Of a DNA stretch of 64,000 nucleotides, positions 37,897-49,537 are shown one piece after another. Position numbers and translations under genes: made by a program. Origin of the DNA: Viola odorata (lineage: Eukaryota > Streptophyta > Magnoliopsida > Malpighiales > Violaceae); assembly GCA_963691705.1 (NCBI GenBank), contig OY829542.1:21128579-21192578 (forward strand), given 5' to 3'. The notes beneath the pieces were generated by a model. It made no database searches. It saw nothing but the letters and a program-made list of their open reading frames with translations, and had not been told where the DNA came from. Numbering within the stretch: position 1 is the stretch's first letter; the number at the start of each line of letters is the position of its first letter.

Positions 37897-39999
37897 CCGA
37901 CGCCGAAGGCCGCTACCGATGTGAGATCGTTCCATGGATTAGCGAGTTTCTATCGGCGTTTTGTAAAGGATTTTAGCACCATTGCCGTTCCGTTGAATGA
38001 TTTAACAAAAAAGAATGTTGTTTTCAGGTGGGAGCAACAACAGGAGGAGGCGTTTGCTACCCTCAAGGAACGGCTCTGTGCCGCTCCCGTGCTAGCATTG
38101 CCCGACTTCAGCAAGGCGTTTGAGATCGAGTGCGACGCCAGCGGGTTAGGAATCGGCGCCGTTCTGATGCAAGAGAAACGACCGATTGCCTATTTCAGTG
38201 AAAAGCTCAAGGATGCCCAACTCCGATATCCTACCTATGACAAGGAGTTCTATGCTCTTGTCAGAGCGTTGGAAACATGGCAACACTACTTGATGCCGAG
38301 AGAGTTTATCATCCACACAGACCATTTGAGCTTGAAATACCTAAAGGGTCAAGGGAAGCTGAATCGGCGACATGCCGTTTGGATGGAATTCATTGAAGCC
38401 TTCCCTTACCACATTCAGTACAAACAAGGTAAAGAGAATGTTGTTGCCGATGCACTATCTCGAAGGTACGTGCTCATTACTTCTCTAAATGCCAAATTGC
38501 TTGGATTTTCGCACATTATCGAACTCTATGCTACCGATTCTGATTTTGGTGATATTTATTCGCATGGAGTTTCTATTTCTGGTTCTAAATTCTACAAGCA
38601 TGAGGGTTATTTGTTTAAAGGCAAACATTTATGTATTCCTCATTGCTCTCTTCGTGAATTACTGGTGCATGAAGCCCATAGTGGTGGTTTAATGGGTCAC
38701 TTTGGCGTGACTAAAACTTTGGATGTGTTACATGATCACTTTCATTGGCCTCACATGAAGCGTGATGTCGTGCGCATTATTGCTAGATGTTTGACTTGTC
38801 GTAGAGCCAAATCTAAATCTGCTGGTCATGGAGAATACATGCCGTTACCTGTTCCTTCTCATCCTTGGACCGATTTGTCCATGGACTTTGTCGTCGGACT
38901 ACCCAGGGCTAAGAACGGTAAGGATAGTGTCTTTGTTGTGGTGGACAGATTTTCAAAAATGTCCCATTTTATTGCATGTTCGACTACTTCTGATGCTACT
39001 CAGATTGCTGATTTGTTCTTTCGTGAAGTAGTCCGTTTGCATGGTATCCCTTTGACGATTGTGAGTGATAGAGATACTAAGTTTCTTAGTCATTTTTGGC
39101 GTGTCTTATGGAAGAAGCTTGGTACTAAGTTATTGTATTCTACATCTTTTCACCCACAAACGGATGGTCAAACAGAGGTGGTAAATCGGACTCTTGGCTC
39201 CCTTTTATGCACCCTAGTTCGTAAGCATGTTTCTACTTGGGTTGATCATTTACCGTTTATTGAATTTGCTTACAACCGTGCTGTTCATTCTACTACTCAT
39301 TACTCGCCGTTTGAACTAGTGTATGGATTTAATCCTAGAACTGTTTTGGATTTAACTCCTTTTCCTTTGAGTGATGTTGTGAGTTTAGATGGTGCCCAGA
39401 AGGCTGATTTTGTCAAGCAATTACATGCTAAGGCGAAGCAGAACATTGAGCGCATGAATGAGAAGCTGATGCTGAAACGGAACGATGGCCGACGGCTAGT
39501 AACGTTCCAGGTTGGCGATTGGGTTTGGTTGCATATGCGCAAGGAGCGTTTTCCTGCCCAACGCCGCGGCAAGCTTTCTCCTAGAGGCGACGGACCGTTC
39601 CAGATTGTCGAGAAGATCAACAACAATGCCTATAAACTGGCGTTGCCGAGTGAGTATGGTGTCGTTAGCTCTACCTTTAATGTTTCTGACTTAGAATTGT
39701 TTGATGCAGATGACGAGTATGGACTTTCAGCTGATGCCGATTCGGATTCGAGGGCGAATCCTTCCGAAGGGGGAGGGAATGATGCGAATCCACGCATCCA
39801 ACTACCGTTACCACCAGCTGGTCCAATGACTCGAGCCAGAGCTAGAAAGCTTCAAGACCGTTTGTCATCTCTCATTCACAAGGAGCTGGAATGTGAGAGG
39901 ACAAGTGAGGAAGCTGCACTTAGAGAGAGGACACCAAGAGTTGTGAATCTCCTTACATTCACAATGCCCGAAGATGATTCTGCCAGAAACGGCACTTGA
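37897..39999 (+). pseudogene. RNase H and integrase part of gypsy pol, running into the 3' LTR
   Basis: Same frame as gag. RNase H begins with FEIECDASGLGIGAVL and has the expected DKEFYAL and HTDHLSLKYL motifs. Integrase has the HHCC zinc site (HEAHSGGLMGHFG ... CLTCRRAK) and the D,D,E core (MDFVVGLP, VSDRDTKF, HPQTDGQTEVVNRTLG). The tail has SPRGDGPFQI but no chromodomain. The last 73 codons or so are encoded by the 3' LTR, and the polypurine tract is inside the coding frame. The stop TGA is at 39997-39999. Confidence 0.92.
39766..39779 (+). other. Polypurine tract
   Basis: GAAGGGGGAGGGAA sits directly before the 3' LTR start (TG at 39780) and is also read as codons of the pol frame. Confidence 0.9.
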
Positions 40000-40685
40000 C
40001 CGTTTGTCACCAAAACGGCTCTTGTCCGATTCGTTCAAAACGGCTCTTGTCCGTTTCGCTTAATCGGCACCTGACCGTTTCACTCAGCCATTGCCGTTTC
40101 ACTCATCTGTCTCGCGTGCCGATTGCTCAAAACGGCTCCTGCCCGTTTCGCGTGTCCAGAAGCGCGCGTTGACTGAAGTTCAAGTTGTTGACTTTAATTA
40201 TTTTAGCTTAATTAGTTAATTAGACAGTTTTAATTAGTTAAGTTATCTTCCTATTTTGGAAGTCCTACTTCTATTCCTATTTGGTTTACTATTAGGGTTT
40301 GTTTGTAACCTATATAAGGAACCACTTGGCTACTTTATTAAGTTGGCTGTTATTTGATAAATTGAGTTAATCTCTTCAATCTCCGCCCCTTGTTCAAGTT
40401 GGTTGAACCTTGTTCTTCTTGAGTCCGCAATACTTGAGTCGTATACAAGTAAATCTTGGAATTGCATTATTGTGTCGTTTATCTTAGTGTGATTCTCACA
40501 TTGTTGAGTCTAGTCCTAAGAACCCGATTCAAGACCCTTGACTTGAAATCGATTAGGGCTCTTAGCACAGGTTAGCTAAGTGGTCTAAGCTCGTACTCGT
40601 CGAGTTATCTATTTCCGCAGGAAATCCGTCTTTGAACAAAGATCAAAATTGGTGTTACGCATCCTAAGGAACCAGGATCGTATCA
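39780..40685 (+). repeat. 3' LTR (906 bp)
   Basis: Same length and ends as the 5' LTR, with about three single-base differences by eye. It contains the pol C-terminus to 39999, the palindrome array (39987-40154) and a TATATAAGG box near 40311. Confidence 0.95.
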
Positions 40686-40708
40686 ATAAGTATTTTGGTT
40701 TTATTATT
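40686..40708 (+). repeat. Right copy of 23-bp repeat flanking the gypsy element
   Basis: Exact repeat of 33105-33127, immediately after the LTR's terminal CA. Confidence 0.9.
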
Positions 40709-42517
40709 GGTACGAGATGTACTGATTTTGGTCAAAATATCTATCTCAATTTGTATCTTATTACGTATATTATCATTATACACAATTAACAAACATCCAA
40801 CATAATTAATCATACGTTTTTCTCAAAGTAAAATTTATGTGCTTAACATAAATTATTAGAATACAATGAGAATTGTAAAAAAAAATGAATACATAAATTT
40901 GACTCTCGAATACTTTTCTTAATTTTAAAACCGGGACAAAAAGGTACCGGTATACAACTTACCAACCTACATTTAAGTCCGGTCGAGATGGACAAATTTA
41001 ATAACCGTCGAATCGGTGTGGGAACACAAGGTAGTTCGCGGAGGGTTGGTGGCTACCAGAAACGTTCCACTGACAAACTGAACAAAAAAGGCATGCGTTC
41101 GTTTCCTCCAAATCTCACCAGCTGTGTGCTTTTCGTCACTACAACCACACACGTGGCATTACAGAAACGATGTTTCTACTCCAACTACAACACCCTCCAT
41201 TTTATTCTAATTTTTTAATTAATTTTACAATATAGAATATTATATAATTGACAAATATTATTAGTATGATAGAATGATATACTTTTAGTTTTTAAATTTA
41301 ATATATTGTTAGTATTTGTATATTTATACAATATAATTTTAATAAAAATGACAAATTATAATAATACAAAAATAATTAATAATAAATAAATAAAATATAT
41401 TTTTAGCGAAAAAAATTAAAACATGTAATTTTTTTAATTGATATTGGTATTAGTTAAATACTTACTAATGCAATTATATTAATTAATAATCTACCTAAAT
41501 TTTCATTAAATTTTCACATAAATAAATATTTCTTTTAATGAGGTTATGATGTAATGAATAGTAAAATCAATAAATTATATATATTAAATATTATTAATTT
41601 AAATATTTATTCTCTTTATTATAATGTAACATGTCAACACCATTTTCATTATAAACATGATGAGTTGTAGCTGTATAATCTCTTTGTATCAGCTTTACTA
41701 TATATAAATATAAATGTCATTGAAGCCAAAAAAAATTATATTCCATTATAAAATGTCATTTTATGTTTTTCATGTATCTAATATTCAATCAATAGAATTC
41801 CGTTCACATAAATTAAGGAACATGTTAACTTCTTATTGGTTAAATTTTTGTTGGAAAATTAAAAAAGTACTCAAAAAACTGTTCTCAAGTCTCAACCATA
41901 TCCTTTGCATGTACAATTATGTTAAAATGACATTTTTTTAGGGAATGGATGGAGTAGTATTTTTTTTTCTTCTATTTACGGGCCTAAAATCAACTTTGAT
42001 CCAAATATATTATAATATCTCAACGACACGATAAATGCTTTAGCGAATTTTTTTTCCATAAGAAAATGCCAGAAATTTAGTGGATAAATAAAATTATTTT
42101 ATTTTCATACAACGCTAACATTATGGTGTATTAAACTTACAGCTTCCAAGTTCCTACGACATAGGGAGAGGTTAGACCTATAAGTTTGTAACTACGGGAG
42201 TAGAAGTTAAATTTTCTGACTTTATTTAAGTAAAAAAAATTATAGTTTCGTGTCAGTACTCCATCCGTTCTAAAAAGAATTTCATTTTAGAAAAAAATAC
42301 ACAAATCAGAAGAAAGGATTTTCTATTTTAATTGAACTTTGAATTCCAAAAATGTTTGTGCTAACTAATTAGTTTTTTTACACAATGTAATAACACAATT
42401 AGGTAGCAAGAACTTGCAAGTTGCAAACTGCAAAGCCTTAGTAATTAATATACCCTTCACCCCAACCAACATTTGCAGAGTGAGACAATAAAACGAAATC
42501 TTTGTGATCTATGGTAT
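40709..42517. other. AT-rich intergenic DNA
   Basis: Mostly AT-rich. A slightly GC-richer patch at 40940-41180 has a short open frame (MDKFNNRRIGVGTQGSS) with no known domain. Half of a CTCCATCCGTTC MITE end is visible near 42261, but no partner end was found. Confidence 0.45.
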
Positions 42518-43253
42518 CAGTGGCGGCCGACCCAGAATTTTATATTAGGAATGACACAATTCAAAAATTTAAAAATGCAATTTCATTAAAAAGAAATAAA
42601 AAATGACAAAAGTTAACTAGTGTTATCTGTTCCAAATTGACTCACAACTGACCTCTATGTTTATCCATTTATCGGAAGCGTCTCATGATAACTTCGATTG
42701 GCTCATTATTTTCTCTCTGGGATGTCTCGTTTCTCAAAGGGGATAAAAGTTTTTCTACCGGTTCCTTTTCAGAGGACTCATTCGGGGCACTCGATGATTC
42801 TTCCAATCTCAGTTTTTTAATAAGATACTTCAACATTTTTAACCTTCAACAATTAAAACATAATACTACTATTAAAAGGATATACAAACAATATCAATCA
42901 ACCAACCTTTATTATTAAGCGATTTCATAATCAACCAACCCTTATGTTATTATTATGTCAAAAGAGAAAAACTTACTGTGTTGGGGTTTCTGGCTAGCCA
43001 CCGCTGTCACTGTCGGTTGATGGTGGTGTTCCGCCGCGCCGTCCAACTGTCCAAAGCCACCGTCGGTTTGAAAGAGAGAGAGAAGTGAGGAAAAATAATG
43101 GGCTGTTGCGTTGAATTTTTTGAGGAAAAACATATGTTTTTATATGAGAGGTGATCATTGTAAATACTAAATAACCCTAAGGGTAAATACTAAATAACCC
43201 TAAACTTAGATAGGGCGCGTGCCATGTCTGTTCCTACACTGGCACCGCCCCTG
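42518..43253 (-). mobile_element. hAT-like element with CAGTGGCGG ends
   Basis: The left end is CAGTGGCGGCCGACCC; the right end read on the other strand is CAGGGGCGGTGCC. These are familiar plant hAT terminal sequences. The 8-bp flanks, TATGGTAT and TATTGTAC, match at 6 of 8 positions, so an aged 8-bp duplication is plausible. A short transposase-like N-terminal frame lies on the minus strand inside. A 22-24-bp tandem duplication containing AAATAACCCTAA is at about 43161-43204. Confidence 0.6.
42669..42836 (-). pseudogene. Remnant N-terminus of a hAT transposase (TTF-type)
   Basis: A 55-residue minus-strand frame starting MLKYLIKKLRLEESSSAPN inside the hAT-like element. Basic starts followed by Ser/Glu-rich sequence resemble the N-termini of plant TTF-zinc-finger hAT transposases. 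No zinc finger or dimerisation domain remains. The assignment rests on position and style only. Confidence 0.35.
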
Positions 43254-45941
43254 TATTGTACAATCTGTTAGGAACAAATTAAAATGAATAAAATAACATG
43301 CATAAATGTATCAATTATGGAAAGCCTCTTAAATTGCGAAATGGGGATTGAACATAGACAGCTACTACATGCAAAAGGTTATATTCCTAAGATAATATTT
43401 ATTAGAATTGAATGGAACCGTTTGAATTTTTAGGTTAATGAATTAAATTATATATAATTATTAAAATTGAACAGAAAATCGCACACTAAACCGTTTGAAC
43501 TCTTAAATTAATGAATTAATAATTCAACCGAAAGTGATTGTTGATTTAAAAAAAAAATATATTACATATGATAAATATAGTTATCTTTATTTTGTGGTCA
43601 TTTATTTACATAAAAGCAAAATACAACCTATGTATTTTCAGCCACATAACATAAGTTATTTAAAGTGTTGGGTATGTAGAAATATTCATTAAATAAAGGG
43701 TAATAATATTGCCTACGTGGGTCTATGCATACAATACAAAGATGGGAAAGCCATTTTTTGTAGGATTTATTATAGTATTATAATAATAATAAAAGTTAGG
43801 ATTTTTTAGGAGGCCGGGTGTTTGGTAAGATCGAGTCATCTAAAATTTGAAAAGAATAGTGGGATTAATGATTAGGAGTGTAATAGTAGTATGGGCCCAC
43901 TTGGTATAATTTTATAGACTGTGGGCCCAAAAGAGAGAGCACAACATACTCGCGGGTGAAAAGAAGGACTACCTTTGGGCTTTATGGGCTTTTCTCCTCC
44001 TTCAATTTTATTTGAGCAGTGCATTACACTAACGAATCTTATAAACATTTTTTTATATTAAATGTGTTAAAATATACTAATGATATATACATTAATTTAT
44101 TTAAGAATCTATCACTTAAAATATACTATTAATTTTTTTGACACGTCGGTTAGTATGAAAATTTTGAATCTCATTATTTAATTTTTAAACTCTTTTCACA
44201 AACGGTGACTCTCGTGTGTAATTTCGAGTAATTATATAGTACATCTGGTGTGTCACGTCACTCCGATCACCTATTCATATTAGCCAATAAATAAGTTACA
44301 CGTTAGGGTTGGTGGTTACAGATTAAACAGTTATAACATTTTGAATTTTGAAAATACTATAAACCTAGATAGTCGTGAGATAAACTCCAAAAAGACCCGT
44401 CCATATGTAACCATTTTATTAGTTTGGGTGCACGCTTAGTTGGAATACCGGGTGCATTATATAATTTTTCGTGTTTCCTACCAATTAAAAAAATGTCTCA
44501 TGTTCGAGTACAATGAATGAAAAAAGTTAGCCGTTTAGCCAAAACAATAAAGAAAGGAAAAAGAAAAAAAAATAATGGATTTTGTATAATTTTCGAGACT
44601 TGAGTATACAATTATATTAAAATTCATGAAGAGAAATTTATAGTCCTTTAAAATATTGTCCAACTTAAAATAATAGGTATTTAATGTGATAGAAAAAAAA
44701 GTCATTGAAAAAAAAGTAGTATATAAATTCTAGGAAAGTAAATATAAATTAGATAATTGAAGAGCCACTGCGGCTGCCATCGATTGTCATGATTGTAGTC
44801 ATCTCACATCTGTCGTTATTATAACCGATGAAGCCACGCCTCGATCATGCAGGAACTGGGCTGCCACAGCGATATGCCCATCTCCTTAGTACTCTACTAT
44901 TACTATGTGTCTATGTGATGTGTTATGTATTTATTGAGAGTCTGTGACACTCTCTAATCACTTTTGGCTGAAAGCAGAAAGCAGTAAGCAGTGTGCAATA
45001 TTGTAATCAGACTGGGTTCTGTAATTATACTTATACGGTTATACCTATATAAATCAGGTACTATTTTTTTAATTTAGATAAAAAACTTGAACTCAAAATT
45101 TAAAATTTTATTCTCTTATTTTGAAAAAAGTTGAAAAAATAAGAAGTATAACTGAGCACGAAAAAAACATATGACATGAAGGCAGTGACAGAGCCAAAAA
45201 TTATTATCAGTGGTGAAAAATTAAATAATATGTACTACAACCAACATTGATTGTAATCAAATGTTAAAACATAATTCATCTTTAACCAAATGTTTCAAGT
45301 TCGAGTCTTAAAAATGAAGAAAATATCTTTTATGGCTCGACATTACTCAAACTCGAGTAAGCATGGAGGTAATTAAAGAAAATGTGAGTATATGGGTTAA
45401 TTAAAAAAATATATATAAAAGGTAAAACATCATTAAACCGAGAAAAATAAATAAAATTGAATTAATATTAAGGATTCTAATTACCATTGACATCTCCATA
45501 TTTGTTTGTTTTTTCTACAAGTATCATGACCTGAATTTGAGCTAAACTTTGCTCTCTGAGAATGACTATCGCGTGCACTTTCTTCTATCGTTTTGTTTGC
45601 TCGATAATGAGAGCTAGTGTGTCGCGATGTCTTTAACGGTTGCTACTTGGTGCTAGCTCATATTCCCAGGGCTCAGGCCAGCTCTGGTCAAACACTCAGT
45701 CCTGCTCTGGTCGAGCACTCAGACCACAATTTTTTGTGGTATTTAGTAGGCCTATTAAAAAATAAAGTATTTTCTATTTAAAAAGGTAAATTTCTATATA
45801 TAATATGAGTCAAACTAATAATATTTTATTTATAAAGTGAAAGTGTTAAACCACTCATATTGTTTAATAACGTAGCTTGGGGGTATGGTTTTTTTAAACA
45901 ACCATTATAAATTATAATTCTTATTTTCTTATATATATACA
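43254..45941. other. Intergenic DNA
   Basis: AT-rich, with some degenerate simple repeats and one short duplicated CTCTGGTC-CACTCAG motif near 45680-45720. No gene recognised. Confidence 0.5.
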
Positions 45942-46774
45942 CTCCCTCCTTTTTCAATTAGATGATGTTTAATTGTATTTAACATACTAAGGTAATGATC
46001 GATTGATAGGTAATTTCTGAAATATTTTAATTAGAGATATTCTTTCCGTATTCTTTTAGTTGTCCATTTAACCATAATCACATGTACTAAGGTAATCATT
46101 GATTTCGGTTACAAATACACTTTAATAATTACTCCGCTTTAAATTGACCAATCTAAAATTAACCTACTTTAAATTGATTGGGTTGAACTTTGTAATTTAT
46201 GGAAAAGATAATAAAAAGAATTAAAAAATACCAACTAATATCATTGGAAATGAAAAAATGGACAACTAGAAAGAAAAAAAACAAAATTGGACAATTAAAA
46301 AAATACGGAGAGAGTAATCATGTTTTTTTTATTCTCTCCTAGCAATAACTATTATTCTTAATTAGCCAAATAAACATGGAAGAAATTTTGATAAGTGGAG
46401 TATTATTAATTTCAGATAACCTCATTTAAGAGAGAATGTAATTTATTAGGGGATTTTTTCAACTAACCTCTTTGAAAATCTAAACTACTCCCTACAAGTT
46501 TTTTTCAGTTTTTTCAGAAACTAAGATAATCATTAGTTGCTAATTTTTGGCCAACCAAATTGCAACGTTTTTTATTTTAAAAAATGATTTGTTATTTTCA
46601 AAAAAAATCAGTCAATCAAATTGCAATTTTTTTTACCAATTATGAAGTAATTAAGAGTAATCATCTTGAAAATTGTCTATTTTATTTACTTTAAAAATGA
46701 CAGCTAAAAAGACTGATAGGAGTAGACATCTAATTGAAAATATTTTTTCGACATATTTAAAAAAAAGGAGGGAG
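45942..46774. mobile_element. MITE with CTCCCTCC ends, carrying a second MITE
   Basis: The left end CTCCCTCCTTTTT with ATTAGATG, and the right end CATCTAATTG ... AAAAAGGAGGGAG, are inverted copies. Another MITE occupies 46040-46314, so the host MITE is about 560 bp. The right end is followed by TA (46775-46776). Confidence 0.6.
46040..46314. mobile_element. Inner Stowaway-like MITE nested in the outer one
   Basis: Starts TTCTTTCCGTATTC and ends ATACGGAGAGAG, inverted copies flanked by TA on both sides (46038-46039, 46315-46316). The internal TTGTCC / GGACAA words also pair. Confidence 0.6.
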
Positions 46775-46776
46775 TA

Positions 46777-48647
46777 TAGTCTTAGAAAAGTAATATTTTT
46801 TCGTGTTTTTAGTCTATTTGGCTCAACATATTTCCAGGCCTAGCTACTAATCCACCTAATCAGATGCAATTATTATATATTAATATATGTGTTGAATATG
46901 AATATGCAAATTTAAGTTGATTCATGTGCTTATGTTTCTTTGTGTAGCGGCTAAAATTATGGTTTCATACATTTATATATATATTCCTCTTTTCTCTCTT
47001 TTTTTTATTACAAAAAGTAGTATTTTTTTTATAAAAAAATTATAGCAAAAATATTCCTTAATTAGAGAGTACTTTACTCATTAATAGACCTATTCGGTGC
47101 GAATAAAATTAAACATATCTTAATCGCTTTAAAGATACTTGCATGCAGTTTTTTTTATGAATCAAATATAGAGCTATCAATGGTATTCCTTTATATTATA
47201 TATTTAAAAATAATGTATCGTGTCTATATCGTATCTTGTATCTATCTCTATAATTCATATCTTGAGACCAAACTAATCGCGCACATAAATATTGTCGCAA
47301 CCAGATGACAACGATCGAGGATAAAGATTATTGTCGTATACAATGGCAGTTGGTTAGGCGCTGCATTTATATCTTCTCATTGGAGTAGGTCAATGCTTTC
47401 ATTCCTTTGACTAAAATATCACTAGTCTAACTTTGTTTTATAAGTCAATCGTTTCTGAATAATTCAAACATCTAATGTGTTGGATCTTTTCGAGCGATTT
47501 AAGTGATATTAAATTTATAGGCAATTGCGTTTTAAATATTCAAATTCAAAACTTAAGTTAAATCAGAACAATTTCAAACCAATTGATTTGTCCCTACTTT
47601 CGTTCACTAATCTAATCTAATAATATGTATATAACAATAATTATTGGTTGATTATATTTCAATTTAAAGTATTGATCCAAACATGATTAGATCTCTCTAC
47701 ATTTAAAGTTATCAATAGTTCTTTGTATTTAGAAAGAAAAAAAACAAATAAATAATTTGACATATGATTCCTGATTCCATGCTTCTTCAATGATGAATGA
47801 CTAAATTCAGAAGCAGGAAAAATAGAAGGAGTTGGAAAGGTTGGGTTTGCTTGTAGTTGAAGGATTCAAAATTATATAAAATCTAAATTTCAAATCCATT
47901 GCATTGCCGCATGAAAATGATGATGCAATTACCAAAAAAAATTAAAGAACATAATGATGCAAATATTCAGTCCGCATTTTGTTTCCTCTATTAATTATTA
48001 GTAGTGTGTTTTCTTTTTGGCATTAATTTATTATATTAGACGTGTTTAATTAATTTATTGTTTGCACCTGCAGTCTGCAGACCTCCTTCCATACGCGTGC
48101 TGCCGGAGGGGAGAAGTGCCCTAGCCTCCTAGCTAGGATTGGTTTCGGTCGTGGACCATCCAAAACTTCCACTCCTCGCTACTCCAAAAAAATCACTTCT
48201 TGTTCATAAAAAAATACCGTTTTATAATTTTTAATGTATTAGAAAATTAAAATTAGTGTCGATAAAACGTAGTTAATAAAATAGTTAAGAATAATTGGCT
48301 AAAAATACATCAAAAACAGTAATCATATATTACCTTAATTGTTATAAAAATAGATTGAGATTTATTTTTTAAAAGAACAGAGGGAGTACATCCAATCTAT
48401 AAAAAAAAATATAAAAAAATACTTAGAATTGTGGACACATGTTAAGAAAGTTTTTTATAAGCACTTATTAATGATTTTTTTCTTCCTAGCTCTATCAAGT
48501 TACTCTCTTTTTTCCCTTCTATTCTAGTAACTTATTGGTTATATTCATGTGTATGCGTGCCCAAAATTTTCAATTTTTTTTCTTTTACTACTTTTTTATT
48601 TGTCGAGATTGATATGTGCATGAAAGGGGAGTTCGAGGAAGATTGGA
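46777..48647. other. AT-rich intergenic DNA
   Basis: No gene recognised. A GAGGGAGTAC MITE-type end is visible near 48380, but I could not pair it confidently. Confidence 0.45.
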
Positions 48648-48735
48648 TTTTGTCCAATTATGTTGCTGACTAGTTGTCACAATACATAGAAACCGGATAA
48701 TTTACAGATTGATGCAAGTCCTTCAACAACAACAC
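48648..48735 (-). pseudogene. Inverted fragment of Ty1/copia RNase H
   Basis: On the minus strand this reads LLKDLHQS..., VSMYCDN, then decays. It is the reverse complement (with changes) of 49319-49412 on the plus strand, which is the copia RNase H core. It is therefore a second, inverted copy of the same pol segment. Confidence 0.7.
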
Positions 48736-48744
48736 ACGTATCAC

Positions 48745-48960
48745 AATAGCTCAATACTTCCTCAAGCTGAAGGCGTTCTGTAGAGAGATTTCATAACTAG
48801 ATACAACTGCTCCAATTGATGAATCCAGCATCAAAAGGATCATCACTCATGGATTGAGACCTTAGTACAGAGGCTTTGTTGCTCCAACCATCACTTATTG
48901 AGTTCGAGAACTTGCTAGCCGATCAAAAGACTATGACTAACTAGACGAGTGGAGTTTCTC
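48745..48960 (+). pseudogene. Ty1/copia gag (UBN2-type) fragment
   Basis: The plus-strand frame reads IAQYFLKLKAFCREIS, then after stops APIDESSIKRIITHGLRP and YRGFVAPTIT. This is the familiar order of the plant copia Gag domain (search for a short coiled region, then a hinge, then the GL..Y..FV motif). Several stops and shifts make it non-functional. It lies next to RNase H pieces, which is not its natural position. Confidence 0.65.
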
Positions 48961-49010
48961 GGAAGGGTGAAGAAGCACTCTACGTCGATGAGAGGCGGAG
49001 TACAGAGCAA

Positions 49011-49082
49011 CTATGTGTGTGCATGCGTGCATGTGTGTATGTGAGTGAGTGTGCGTGCGTGCGCGTGTGTGCATGTGTGTGT
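49011..49082. repeat. Alternating purine-pyrimidine TG/CG tract
   Basis: About 70 bp of GTGTGCATGCGTGC-type alternation, a sequence with potential to form left-handed DNA. It has probably expanded within the decayed copia remnant. Confidence 0.85.
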
Positions 49083-49311
49083 CCCCTCAAACTTCACAAT
49101 AATGCGCGCCCCCTCAAACTTTACAATTCTCCCTTAATAGCTCTTAAAGTTCTATGTTTTCTTCTTTAATCCTTCATATTTTTCCTCCAAACTTTTGAAT
49201 TTTCGCATAGTAGAACCTAAAGTTCACTTTTCACATATGAATTCTTCATATTTTTCCCCCAAAAAAATCTAAATCGCCCTCTTAAAAATTTCACTTAAGT
49301 TCTGCCACTAC

Positions 49312-49537
49312 TTGCGCAGTTGTTGAAGGACTTGCATCAATCAATAGATTTTGCGGTTTCCATGTATTGTGACAACCAGTCAACAGTACGATTGGGAGAG
49401 AATCCAATCTTCCACGCCAGAACTAACCATGTGTAGTGCGCTACCACTATGTTAGGGAGAAAGTTCTGAAAGAAGAAGTTGAGATGAAGTAAGTTAAAAC
49501 GAATGATTATGTTGGAGATTGGTTTACTAAGGGGTTG
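49312..49537 (+). pseudogene. Ty1/copia RNase H fragment
   Basis: Reads QLLKDLHQSIDF, SMYCDNQSTVRLGENPIFHA, then (after a stop) VRYHYVREKVLKEEVEMK and TNDYVGDWFTKGL. These are the closing motifs of plant copia RNase H in the right order. In-frame stops show it is dead. It is cut at TKGL by a solo LTR, and the tail resumes at 50964. Confidence 0.9.

Larger units (their letters stand above)
33128..40685 (+). mobile_element. Ty3/gypsy LTR retrotransposon, 7.56 kb, non-functional
   Basis: Complete layout: 5' LTR, primer-binding site, single gag-pro-RT-RNase H-integrase frame, polypurine tract, 3' LTR. The domain order (integrase last) makes it Ty3/gypsy. I see only about three base differences between the 906-bp LTRs (near 33435, 33516 and 34004 against their 3' partners), so it inserted recently. 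No chromodomain is seen. The frame runs into the 3' LTR and the LTR starts TGATG with CATCC soon after, features I associate with the CRM lineage; that placement is an inference. Confidence 0.95.

Noticed and set aside
43141..43205. AAATAACCCTAA duplication as an interstitial telomere.
   Set aside because: Only two copies and not the TTTAGGG unit; it lies inside a hAT-like element.
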